Source: Sphingomonas sp. 1F27F7B (lineage in GTDB: Bacteria > Pseudomonadota > Alphaproteobacteria > Sphingomonadales > Sphingomonadaceae). From it: DNA of 64,000 nt. Made by a program: the position numbers and the translations under genes. Position 1 is the first letter of the stretch. Every line of letters begins with the position of its first letter. This document shows, in pieces, positions 1 through 7,107 of this stretch. The notes beneath the pieces were generated by a model, which was not told the origin of the DNA, ran no database searches, and was given only the letters and a program-made list of their open reading frames with translations. The stretch spans positions 1 to 64,000 of the forward strand of contig NZ_SCMK01000010.1 in NCBI RefSeq assembly GCF_005503355.1, in the 5' to 3' direction.

Positions 1-49
1 CCTTCAAGATCGCGATGATCTGCTCTTCGCTGAACCTGCTGCGCTTCAT
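1..49 (-). CDS. IS3-family transposase OrfA, N-terminal fragment cut by window edge
   Basis: The minus strand from 49 down to the window edge reads MKRSRFSEEQIIAILK, the typical beginning of the helix-turn-helix OrfA of IS3-family transposases, which binds the element's ends. Only about 16 residues lie in the window. An AAAGGAGT stretch a little upstream on the same strand could be its ribosome-binding site. Whether the remaining element is intact cannot be seen. Confidence 0.7.
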   Translation of the reverse strand, partial: MKRSRFSEEQIIAILK

Positions 50-113
50 TCTCGTCCGACTCCTTTGCGTCGGACTCTACTCAAAATCGGTCACATTCCA
101 GGGGCGCACGTCA
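1..113 (-). mobile_element. End of an IS3-family insertion sequence
   Basis: Beyond the transposase start codon, the minus strand runs back to a terminus beginning TGACGTGCGCCCCTGGAATG (113 down to 94). The TG start and the short distance to the OrfA start fit the left inverted repeat of an IS3-type element, so the boundary is placed at 113. The opposite end and any target duplication lie outside the window, so the exact edge is inferred. Confidence 0.55.
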
Positions 114-149
114 GCCGGACATCACGGTGCGGGTCATGAACAGGCAGCG

Positions 150-374
150 ATGATAGGCTATGTTCAGGCCCAAGACATCGGCCATTGGCAAGCGGAAATC
201 GCCAGCTGGATCGACGGCCTCGTCAAGGATGCGACCGAGAATTGGTCAGCCGCCGACAAGTTTGCAATGATCGCCCATGACGGCCTGCGGCGCACGGCAG
301 CATTGCGATCGCGCCATATCCGGCGCGCCGGCCTCGAACCGATCCAGATCGATCATCTCTGGATCGAGATGTAG
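150..374 (+). CDS. Small hypothetical protein (74 aa)
   Basis: An open frame begins with ATG 37 bases past the apparent IS edge and encodes 74 residues rich in charged and aromatic positions, including EIASWIDGLVKD and DHLWIEM. I recognise no family. No strong ribosome-binding site precedes it. It may be the remnant of a longer gene cut by the insertion element, since the same frame stays open back through the IS end. Weak support. Confidence 0.3.
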   Translation: MIGYVQAQDIGHWQAEIASWIDGLVKDATENWSAADKFAMIAHDGLRRTAALRSRHIRRAGLEPIQIDHLWIEM

Positions 375-408
375 ACGCGATCACGGATCTCAGCTCGGCG
401 CTGACAGA

Positions 409-1029
409 CTAACGCAGACGGCCATTGCGGCGAAGATGCTCGGGATAATCCGGTGCGCCGCCCAAAATCGCGAACCGATCCATTCCTGTGGGGAGAGGCG
501 GAGGATTGTCCGCCAGCCAGGCGCGATATTCCTCTTCAGCGTCGAAGTCCGGCGTCTGATCGGAGAAATCGCTCAGACGCCCGCAGCTGATGCAGTGATA
601 GGCTTGGGACGCCTCCTGGAAATGCATCCCGCACATTGCGCCACAAAATGGACAGCTTTCTTCGAGTTCGAGGTCGCCCCATTCCCAGACGCCGAGATAT
701 TCGGGGACTGCGTCACGATCATAGCCGATAATTTCGAATGCGTCGGCATGTCGCGCGACGAAGCCATCGCTGCCGGCGCACATGAGATCCTCCAGAATTT
801 CGGTGGGCTGGAGACGGAACCACTCGCCTGCGACGCGGCGCGCATGATGCTTGCGGTGCAACTCTGCCTCAAGGAGGCTTTCCGCATCGGACTCTATCCA
901 CCCGACCAGCACCAGCGTATGCGGATTTCCAGTCTGCAGAGCGTCGCGGCGCTGATAAATGTCCTTGGCGCGTCCAATTTTCAGCAATGGCTCGCCAGCG
1001 CTCAATTGGTAGATGAAGTAAACAGCCAT
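409..1029 (-). CDS. T5orf172 / GIY-YIG-like domain protein with zinc ribbon
   Basis: 206 residues. The first ~75 (VYFIYQ, LLKIGRAKDIYQRRDALQTG, and a late AELHRKHHARRVAGEWFRL) match the T5orf172/MUG113 branch of the GIY-YIG nuclease superfamily, which turns up in phage and mobile-element proteins. The middle carries two Cys-x2-Cys pairs (CPFC and CISC) spaced like a zinc ribbon. Nuclease activity is inferred from the fold only. It stands alone between an IS end and a tRNA gene, and its base composition looks less GC-rich than the core genes, which suggests acquired DNA. Its target and partner genes are unknown. Confidence 0.65.
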   Translation of the reverse strand: MAVYFIYQLSAGEPLLKIGRAKDIYQRRDALQTGNPHTLVLVGWIESDAESLLEAELHRKHHARRVAGEWFRLQPTEILEDLMCAGSDGFVARHADAFEIIGYDRDAVPEYLGVWEWGDLELEESCPFCGAMCGMHFQEASQAYHCISCGRLSDFSDQTPDFDAEEEYRAWLADNPPPLPTGMDRFAILGGAPDYPEHLRRNGRLR

Positions 1030-1371
1030 AGCTCTCGCACTTTCAGTCTGCGCGCTGACGGGATCAACCGCCCCGGCGCCAACCCGGACGGTCGCCTACC
1101 GGCCCAGCTTAAGTCGCAACGTCACGCCGTGCGGACAAGCGCTGAACGTCGGCTTATGACAAGAGCTGGCGCTCGATCTGCCGCATGGGAACGACGGATT
1201 TGTCCCAATCTCGGTCGTCCGGCTGGGCCTTGGCGAATGTCCGCTTTTGGGCGAACGATATCTGGTCTCCAACGACCGAGATTAGGGCGCAAAGCGGACA
1301 AACTCCCCGTGAGGCAGTGTTATCGTGGCCTTTGAGGCAGTCTTATCCGTGCTCAACAAGTCAACAAGGAC
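1030..1371. other. Non-coding stretch with interleaved inverted repeats and a direct repeat
   Basis: No convincing gene. Two inverted repeats interleave: AATCTCGGTCGT (1207-1218) with ACGACCGAGATT (1272-1283), and GTCCGCTTT (1239-1247) with AAAGCGGAC (1291-1299), giving an A-B-A'-B' order. Further on, GAGGCAGTGTTATC and GAGGCAGTCTTATC (about 1311-1350) form an imperfect direct repeat. These may be scars of mobile DNA beside the tRNA. A regulatory use is possible but unsupported. Confidence 0.45.
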
Positions 1372-1447
1372 TGGTGGGCGCTGACGGGCTCGAACCGCCG
1401 ACCCTCTCGGTGTAAACGAGATGCTCTACCAACTGAGCTAAGCGCCC
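1372..1447 (-). tRNA. tRNA-Val (anticodon UAC), CCA encoded
   Basis: On the minus strand the acceptor stem GGGCGCT pairs with AGCGCCC, followed by A and an encoded CCA (TGG at 1372-1374). The D arm TAGCTCAGTTGGTAGAGCA, the anticodon loop TTTACAC and the T arm GGTTCGAGCC are all present. Anticodon TAC reads GUA valine codons. Its 3' end faces the accessory stretch at 1-1371. Confidence 0.95.
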
Positions 1448-1501
1448 GGACCGATGCCGGTTCCGGACCGATGCCAAAGCTGGAGCGCCGCGGCAAGCCC
1501 C

Positions 1502-2467
1502 TCAGACGAGACTAAGCCCCGCACGGCGCACCGCATTCACATATCCACGCATGCCCTGCTGCGCCTTGTCGCTCAGTGCGATATAGGCCCGCCGCCGGTC
1601 GCCTGGATCGGCCTCGCGGCGGAACAGGCCGGCCTCGTGCATCGTGCCGATCCAGCGCAGCGCCGTAGTGGGCGGCACCGCCGCCGCGATGCACAGGCTG
1701 GAAACCGATACGCGCCGCCGCTCGAGCCCGGCAGCGAACAAGTCCAGCAGCATGTCCCAGGCGGGATCGGCGAACAGCTCCGACGCGAAATACTGGCCCC
1801 GCAACCGGCGCGCTCGGATGACGGCGCGAATCTCGTTTGCAGCGACGTCGATCGGAGGCTCGTCGGGCCCGCGATACTCCATGTCGGGCGCCCGGATGCC
1901 GGTGCGGCGCTCGATCTCGTCCTCTTCCTCGAACTCGCCTCGGGTCAGACGGGCAAGGGCATCGGCGATGCGCGCAACTTCTTCGTTGAGCCGGCGCAGG
2001 CGCACGACTTCGGAATCGCGCGTGACATCCGCCCAGGAAAGCCGCGCGGGCGCCGCGCCCTCCGTCCGGGCCAGCACCAGCGCCGCCAGCAACTCGCCGG
2101 CACCGGGGTCGCAGAGAAGCCGGCTGCGCGGCGCGCCGAGCAGCACGCCGGCAAGGTCGATCTGGTCGGCCGCGAAGACGGCAACCAGCGCCGGCCCCTC
2201 CGATGCGTCGCGTATCGCCAGACGTTCGAGCAACGGCGCCGGCACGGTTTCGGCGCCGGTACGCGCATCGAGCAGGATCAGGTCGAGCCGGGCTTCGTCG
2301 AGCAGCGGCAGCGCCGTCGCGAAATCCGCCGTGTCGCGCACCCGGACCCCGACTGCGTCCAGCGCCGCGATCACATCCCCGCTCGCGGCTTCCGCGATCA
2401 GTAACGCATTGACTGCCAGATCATAGGGCGCGCCGGTGAGTTCGGGTGCCGTGGACAGGTTCGCCAT
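1502..2467 (-). CDS. MarR-type winged-helix regulator with a receiver-like N-terminal region
   Basis: 321 residues. The C-terminal ~90 form a winged helix: VSVSSLCIAAAV-PPTTALRWI as the helix-turn-helix, then EAGLFRREADPGDRRRAYIALS with the DRRR wing typical of MarR proteins. The first ~110 residues (VRDTADFATALPLLDEARLDLILLDARTG) look like a degenerate receiver or sensor module. I chose the ATG at 2467, which follows GAGAAGG at short spacing. An in-frame ATG at 2578 would add 37 residues that look non-coding. No kinase or obvious target gene is adjacent, so the signal is unknown. Confidence 0.65.
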   Translation of the reverse strand: MANLSTAPELTGAPYDLAVNALLIAEAASGDVIAALDAVGVRVRDTADFATALPLLDEARLDLILLDARTGAETVPAPLLERLAIRDASEGPALVAVFAADQIDLAGVLLGAPRSRLLCDPGAGELLAALVLARTEGAAPARLSWADVTRDSEVVRLRRLNEEVARIADALARLTRGEFEEEDEIERRTGIRAPDMEYRGPDEPPIDVAANEIRAVIRARRLRGQYFASELFADPAWDMLLDLFAAGLERRRVSVSSLCIAAAVPPTTALRWIGTMHEAGLFRREADPGDRRRAYIALSDKAQQGMRGYVNAVRRAGLSLV

Positions 2468-2595
2468 CGCCTTCTCAACGTCGCTCCAAGCTCCAGAGAG
2501 GCCCAACCTCCGAAGCGGATTGCTCTGTCCGCTCCATTCCGGAGCTCGTGGCGCGACGCGGACGGGCGCAAGGTTCATTGCCCGTCCGTTCCAAA

Positions 2596-3528
2596 TCAGT
2601 CCATGACTGATCCGTCGGATTCGGCTGCAAACACCGCAGCTTCGCTCTCCCCACCGAGAAGCTCGCGCGTGGCGCTCGCCAGCAGGCCCGGGCCCAGCGC
2701 CAGCCCCACCGCGAAGAACACCGCCCCCACCACGCCGAACAGGATCTTGGTGACGAGCGGCATGGCGAACTGCTTGGCGGCGAATGCCTCCGCCGCCAGG
2801 CGCAGCTGTTCCTGATCGCCATGCGCCTGGTACAATGCGACGAAATAGTCGCCCATCACCGCCGACATCACGATGCCGGTGGCAACGACGAAAATCAGCC
2901 CGATCAGGAAATAGCAGGCGAAGAGCAGCCAGAAATGGCCGCGCGTCAATTCCCAGGCGGCATCGATGCTCATCCGGCGGCGATGGAAGCTCAACGGGAA
3001 GATCAGCGAGATGCGCACCTCTACCCAGACCACCGCGCAGAGAAAGGCCAGGAAGAGCAGGAACGAAATCACGCCGCTGATTGCCCCCGCGCCCAGCGCG
3101 AAGCCGATGACCATGATCAGCAGCAGCAGCAGCAATTCGCCGATCAGCACCGCGGCGAAGACGCCGATGCAGACCAGGACCACCAGCCCGAGCATCCGGA
3201 ACTCGTCCATGCCGAGCCGCATGAAGGCAAAGCCGCCTTCCTGCGGCCGCAGCATCGCGCGGAACACGGCGTTCATCAGCACCACGACGAGCAGCAACAG
3301 GCAGAGATAGAGCAGCAGCATCAGGCTGAACATCGGCCCCGCCCATACCGAAAGCGCCGCGCCGGCATCGGCGCTGCTGGGCATCATGGTGCCGAACATC
3401 AACAGTCCCATGACCAGCGAAATGGCCAGCGAGCCGACACAATAGGTGATCGCCCAGATTGCCACCGCACCCGGCCGCTCGCGCAGCAGCCCGAACGCAC
3501 CGCCGAGAATCGAACTCACGCTCGCCAT
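2596..3528 (-). CDS. Multi-pass inner-membrane protein, function unknown
   Basis: 310 residues with about six to seven hydrophobic segments, among them WAITYCVGSLAISLVMGLL, LMLLLYLCLLLLVVVLMN and FLLFLAFLCAVVWVEV. The arrangement resembles the membrane domains found with glycerophosphodiester phosphodiesterases and uncharacterised sphingomonad membrane proteins, but no catalytic motif is visible. The ATG at 3528 is preferred over the GTG one codon upstream because GGGGAG sits six bases before it. It ends 128 bp before the winged-helix gene and starts 23 bp after pntB, so it may be read with the transhydrogenase genes. Confidence 0.6.
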   Translation of the reverse strand: MASVSSILGGAFGLLRERPGAVAIWAITYCVGSLAISLVMGLLMFGTMMPSSADAGAALSVWAGPMFSLMLLLYLCLLLLVVVLMNAVFRAMLRPQEGGFAFMRLGMDEFRMLGLVVLVCIGVFAAVLIGELLLLLLIMVIGFALGAGAISGVISFLLFLAFLCAVVWVEVRISLIFPLSFHRRRMSIDAAWELTRGHFWLLFACYFLIGLIFVVATGIVMSAVMGDYFVALYQAHGDQEQLRLAAEAFAAKQFAMPLVTKILFGVVGAVFFAVGLALGPGLLASATRELLGGESEAAVFAAESDGSVMD

Positions 3529-3551
3529 CACAGTCTCCCCATTGACCGGCG

Positions 3552-4964
3552 TCAGTCGAGGCTCTTCACGATCTCCTCGACCATCTTCTTCGCATCCGCC
3601 AGCAGCATCATGGTGTTGTCGCGGTAGAACAGCTCGTTGTCGACACCCGCATAGCCCACGCCGCCCATCGAACGCTTGATGAAGAGTACCGTCTTGGCCT
3701 TTTCGACGTCGAGCACCGGCATGCCGTAGATCGGCGACGACTTGTCGGTCTTCGCCGCCGGGTTGGTCACGTCGTTGGCGCCGATCACGAAGGCGACGTC
3801 GGTCTGGGCGAATTCCGAGTTGATGTCCTCCAGCTCGAACACTTCGTCATAGGGCACGTTCGCTTCGGCGAGCAGCACGTTCATGTGGCCCGGCATGCGC
3901 CCCGCGACCGGATGGATCGCATATTTCACGCGGACGCCATGCTCCTTGAGCTTGTCGCCCATCTCGCGCAGCGCGTGCTGCGCCTGGGCGACCGCCATGC
4001 CGTAGCCCGGCACGATGATCACCTGCTCGGCCTGGCTCATCAGGAAGGCGGCGTCCTCGGCCGAGCCGCGCTTCCACGGCCGGTCGATCGCCTGGCCCGC
4101 CGCGCCGCCGCCATCGGTCGCGCCGAAGCCGCCGGCGATCACGCTGATGAAGCTGCGGTTCATCGCGCGGCACATGATGTAGCTGAGGATCGCGCCCGAG
4201 CTGCCCACCAGCGCGCCGGTGATGATCATCGCGCTGTTGTGCAGCGTGAAGCCCATCGCCGCGGCGGCCCAGCCCGAATAGGAGTTGAGCATCGAGACCA
4301 CCACCGGCATGTCCGCGCCGCCGATCGGCACGATCAGCAGGAAGCCGATGACGAAGCTGAGCGCAGTCACGGTCCAGAACACCCAGGGGCTCTGATCGGT
4401 CACGAAATAGGCGATCAGGCCGAGAATGCCGGCAAGCACGCCCAGATTGATCACATGGCGCCCGGGCAGCAGGATCGGCTTGCCCGACATATTGCCGTTG
4501 AGCTTGAGGAAGGCGATCACCGATCCCGAAAAGGTGATCGCGCCGATCGCCACCCCCAGGCCCATTTCGATCCGGCTGACGCTGAGGATCTCGCCGTCGG
4601 TGCCCAGGATGCCGAAGGCGCCCGGATTGAGGAATGCCGCCGCGGCGACCAGCACCGCCGCCATGCCGACCAGCGAGTGGAAGGCGGCGACGAGCTGCGG
4701 CATCGCAGTCATCGCGATCCGCCGCGCAGTGACGAAGCCGATCGCGCCGCCGACCGCGATCGCCGCGCCCAGTTCGATCGGGCTGGCGATCTCGTGCGTG
4801 ATCAAGGTGGTGACGACGGCGATGGCCATGCCGAGCATGCCGAGCCGGTTGCCCCGCCGGCTGCTCGCCGGACTTGAAAGCCCGCGCAGCGCGAGGATGA
4901 AGCAGATGCCGGCGACCAGATAGGCCAACGCCACCCAAGGATTGACAGGTGCCCCCTCGTGCAT
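3552..4964 (-). CDS. pntB: NAD(P)+ transhydrogenase, beta subunit
   Basis: 470 residues, full length for PntB. The N-terminal half is a bundle of membrane helices (domain II, proton channel). The C-terminal third is the soluble NADP(H)-binding domain III with VPGYGMAVAQAQ and KRSMGGVGYAGVDNELFY. With PntAA and PntAB it couples proton re-entry to hydride transfer from NADH to NADP+, supplying NADPH. It starts 3 bp after the pntAB stop, last of the three pnt genes on the minus strand. Confidence 0.96.
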   Translation of the reverse strand: MHEGAPVNPWVALAYLVAGICFILALRGLSSPASSRRGNRLGMLGMAIAVVTTLITHEIASPIELGAAIAVGGAIGFVTARRIAMTAMPQLVAAFHSLVGMAAVLVAAAAFLNPGAFGILGTDGEILSVSRIEMGLGVAIGAITFSGSVIAFLKLNGNMSGKPILLPGRHVINLGVLAGILGLIAYFVTDQSPWVFWTVTALSFVIGFLLIVPIGGADMPVVVSMLNSYSGWAAAAMGFTLHNSAMIITGALVGSSGAILSYIMCRAMNRSFISVIAGGFGATDGGGAAGQAIDRPWKRGSAEDAAFLMSQAEQVIIVPGYGMAVAQAQHALREMGDKLKEHGVRVKYAIHPVAGRMPGHMNVLLAEANVPYDEVFELEDINSEFAQTDVAFVIGANDVTNPAAKTDKSSPIYGMPVLDVEKAKTVLFIKRSMGGVGYAGVDNELFYRDNTMMLLADAKKMVEEIVKSLD

Positions 4965-4967
4965 GGC

Positions 4968-5246
4968 TCAGCCCTTCTTCTTGTACATGGCGAGCATGCG
5001 CTCGGTGACGGCGAAGCCGCCGAAGATGTTCACGGATGCCAGCGCCACGGCGACCAGGCCGAGCCATTTGGCGATCTCCGCGCCCGAGGCGGCCGACGCG
5101 ATCAGCGCGCCGACGATGATCACCGAGGAAATGGCGTTGGTCACCGCCATCAGCGGCGTGTGCAGCGCCGGCGTGACCGACCAGACGACATAATAGCCGA
5201 CGAAGCACGCCAGCACGAAGATCGACAGGATCGAGATGAAGTCCAC
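4968..5246 (-). CDS. pntAB: NAD(P)+ transhydrogenase alpha subunit, membrane part (PntAB)
   Basis: 92 residues forming three membrane helices (SILSIFVLACFVGYYVVW, ISSVIIVGALIASAAS, LGLVAVALASVNIFGGFAV) and ending MYKKKG, typical of the separate alpha-2 subunit. It completes domain II with PntB. The start is GTG. Its Shine-Dalgarno GGGGAGGA (5252-5259, minus strand) lies in the outer arm of the REP-like repeat that closes the inserted DUF559 gene, and the DUF559 stop is only 3 bp upstream. Translation of this subunit therefore depends on sequence supplied by the insertion. Confidence 0.93.
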   Translation of the reverse strand: MDFISILSIFVLACFVGYYVVWSVTPALHTPLMAVTNAISSVIIVGALIASAASGAEIAKWLGLVAVALASVNIFGGFAVTERMLAMYKKKG

Positions 5247-5249
5247 TTA

Positions 5250-5639
5250 TCATTCCTCCCCGGAACGGGGAGGGGGACCATGCGAAGCATGGTGGAGGGG
5301 GCGTTCGGCAAGGGAGATGATCGACGAAACGACCGCTCCCAAGTCTCGCAGCACATCTACTGCACGCACCCGCATTACCCTGTACCCGTTCTCGTTCAAA
5401 AATCGGTCACGCAATTCGTCACGCTCTGGCCGATTTCCTCGTTCGTGCGCCTCGCCATCGACTTCGATGATCAACAAGGGCTCACGCGCGAAGAAATCCA
5501 CTACATAGGGACCTACCGGATGTTGCCGGCGAAACTTGATCCCGGTCTTCGCCCCGCGAAGCGCCTGCCAGAGCAGCACTTCGGGGAGCTGCATCTCCCG
5601 TCTCAGCCTCCGCGCCGTGGAAACCTCGGGCCTCAGCAT
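5250..5639 (-). CDS. DUF559 endonuclease-like protein inside the pnt operon
   Basis: 129 residues of the DUF559 family, which shares the Vsr/PD-(D/E)XK-like endonuclease fold. Visible hallmarks are ARRLRREMQLPEVLLWQ, KFRRQHPVGPYVVDFF, LLIIEVDGEAH and GYRVMRVRAVDVL. The D and E of VVDFF and IEVDGE would be the likely metal ligands. It sits between pntAA and pntAB, which are normally adjacent, and inverted REP-like hairpin pairs lie on both sides. Its last residues, HHASHGPPPRSGEE, are encoded by the left repeat. This arrangement resembles REP-associated transposases, but any role in moving the repeats is inference. Confidence 0.85.
   Translation of the reverse strand: MLRPEVSTARRLRREMQLPEVLLWQALRGAKTGIKFRRQHPVGPYVVDFFAREPLLIIEVDGEAHERGNRPERDELRDRFLNENGYRVMRVRAVDVLRDLGAVVSSIISLAERPLHHASHGPPPRSGEE
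5253..5301 (-). repeat. REP-like double hairpin, copy 1 (pntAB side)
   Basis: Two hairpins in tandem, each with a GAA triloop: CCTCCCCG-GAA-CGGGGAGG (5255-5273) and ACCATGC-GAA-GCATGGT (5277-5293), followed by GGAGGGGG. It is the inverted partner of copy 2 at 5648-5696. The first hairpin is identical in the two copies. The second differs in sequence but keeps its pairing. This copy encodes the C-terminus of the DUF559 protein and carries the ribosome-binding site of pntAB. Confidence 0.85.
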
Positions 5640-5647
5640 TTGCCTCC

Positions 5648-5696
5648 CTCCCCCTCCACCGCCTTCGGCGGTCCCCCTCCCCGTTCCGGGGAGGAA
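5648..5696 (+). repeat. REP-like double hairpin, copy 2 (pntAA side)
   Basis: Inverted copy of the element at 5253-5301. It contains CCTCCCCG-TTC-CGGGGAGG (5676-5694) and ACCGCC-TTC-GGCGGT (5658-5672). Its outer edge ends two to three bases from the pntAA stop codon at 5699-5701. The compensating base changes in the second stem relative to copy 1 show selection for the hairpin rather than for the sequence. Confidence 0.85.
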
Positions 5697-5698
5697 TT

Positions 5699-6817
5699 CT
5701 ACAGCAGCCTCTCGTGCACCACCTTGCCGCCCTGGGTCAGGCGGATGGCGTTGCCGATCTCCTCGTCGAGGACCGGTCTGCCCTGCTCCTTGTCCCAGAA
5801 GGCGGAGAGGAAGTTGAACAGGTTGCGCGCGAACAGCGCCGAAGCGTCGGCGGCGAGGCGCGAAGGCACGTTGCGATGCCCGACGATCTTCACCCCGTGC
5901 CGCTCGACGATCTCGCCGGCGACCGCCCCCTCGACATTGCCGCCCTGCTCGACCGCGAGATCGACGATCACGCTGCCCGGCTTCATGCTGGCGATCTGCG
6001 CGTCGCTGATCAGCCGCGGCGCGGCCCGGCCCGGGATCAGCGCAGTGGTGATCACGATATCCTGCTTGGCGATATGCGACGAGACCAGCTCGGCCTGGGC
6101 GGCCTTGTACTCGTCGCTCATCTCGGTGGCATAGCCGCCGGTGCCTTCGCCTTCGATGCCCTTCACCGCCTCGACGAAGATCGGCTTGGCGCCGAGCGAG
6201 AGGATCTGCTCCTTGGTCGCCGCGCGCACGTCGGTCGCCGAGACCTGGGCGCCGAGGCGACGGGCAGTGGCGATCGCCTGCAGCCCCGCCACGCCCACGC
6301 CCATCACGAAGACCTTGGCGGCGGAGACGGTGCCCGCCGCCGTCATCATCATCGGGAAGGCGCGACCATATTCGGCCGCCGCATCGAGCACCGCCTTGTA
6401 GCCCGACAGGTTCGACTGCGACGACAATATGTCCATCGACTGCGCCCGGGTGATGCGCGGCATGAACTCCATCGCCAGCGCCTCGAAGCCGCCGCTGGCA
6501 TAGGCATCGATGCGGGCGCGCTCGCCAAAGGGGTTGAGCCCCGCGACGATCCACGCGCCCGGCTTCGCGCCCGCCAGGCTCGCGGGATCGGGCCCCTGGA
6601 CGCCGAGCACGATGTCCGCATTCCGAAGCGTCACCGCGCGGTCGCCGATGGAGGCACCCATATCGGCATAGGCCTGGTCGGCGATCGAGGCGTCCTGGCC
6701 AGCGCCCGCCTCGACGGCCATTTCGGCGCCCAGCGCCATGAACTTCTTCACCGTTTCCGGAGTCGCGGCAACGCGCCGCTCGCCGGCGGCGGCCTCCTTC
6801 AGGACCGCGATCTTCAC
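5699..6817 (-). CDS. pntAA: NAD(P)+ transhydrogenase alpha subunit, soluble NAD-binding part (PntAA)
   Basis: 372 residues, the separate domain I subunit that binds NAD(H). It begins VKIAVLKEAAAGERRVAAT as expected for the alanine-dehydrogenase-like fold, and has the Rossmann motif GVGVAGLQAIATARRLGA and the mobile-loop region GYATEMSDEY. The GTG start is chosen because it overlaps the stop of the preceding 46-residue gene (GTGA) and leaves a normal N-terminus. It is followed by the repeat-bounded DUF559 gene instead of directly by pntAB. Confidence 0.95.
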   Translation of the reverse strand: MKIAVLKEAAAGERRVAATPETVKKFMALGAEMAVEAGAGQDASIADQAYADMGASIGDRAVTLRNADIVLGVQGPDPASLAGAKPGAWIVAGLNPFGERARIDAYASGGFEALAMEFMPRITRAQSMDILSSQSNLSGYKAVLDAAAEYGRAFPMMMTAAGTVSAAKVFVMGVGVAGLQAIATARRLGAQVSATDVRAATKEQILSLGAKPIFVEAVKGIEGEGTGGYATEMSDEYKAAQAELVSSHIAKQDIVITTALIPGRAAPRLISDAQIASMKPGSVIVDLAVEQGGNVEGAVAGEIVERHGVKIVGHRNVPSRLAADASALFARNLFNFLSAFWDKEQGRPVLDEEIGNAIRLTQGGKVVHERLL

Positions 6818-6954
6818 TTGGCGGAGATCAGGAAGACGACGAGAGCGGCGACCAGGGCCACGCCGACGGTGCCCCAGAACATCATCGCCTTGAAACCGTT
6901 CCAGGTCTGCTCGTGCGCCTTGAGCTGTTCGGCGCTGTCGACCGTATCGACCAT
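6814..6954 (-). CDS. aa3-type cytochrome c oxidase subunit IV family protein
   Basis: 46 residues: a short soluble N-terminus with HEQTWNGFKAMMFWG and one membrane helix, TVGVALVAALVVFLI. This is the pattern of the bacterial aa3 oxidase subunit IV family (COX4_pro_2), a single-helix accessory subunit of the terminal oxidase. It overlaps the pntAA start by 4 bp (GTGA), so the two are probably translationally coupled, linking a respiratory-chain peptide with the proton-driven transhydrogenase. Confidence 0.8.
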   Translation of the reverse strand: MVDTVDSAEQLKAHEQTWNGFKAMMFWGTVGVALVAALVVFLISAK

Positions 6955-7107
6955 TCGTCTCTCCCCTTGAAACGTGAATTGGCCTGACCTTAGCTCCGCC
7001 CCTCCACCCGCTCAACCCTCGTGCCGCTACGTTAGGCTTAAGCCCGCCTTTACCCATCTGCTCTATGACTGACGCCCTGAAACGGGACATTGGGGACAGA
7101 AAGAGCG

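Noticed and set aside
1030..1371. CRISPR-like array near the tRNA
   Set aside because: Only one imperfect direct repeat pair and inverted repeats; no regularly spaced identical units or cas genes anywhere in the window.
2468..3442. Extending the winged-helix regulator upstream into a 646-residue protein
   Set aside because: The extension is antisense-like sequence over the membrane-protein gene in another frame, with no domain. The start at 2467 gives a sensible protein.
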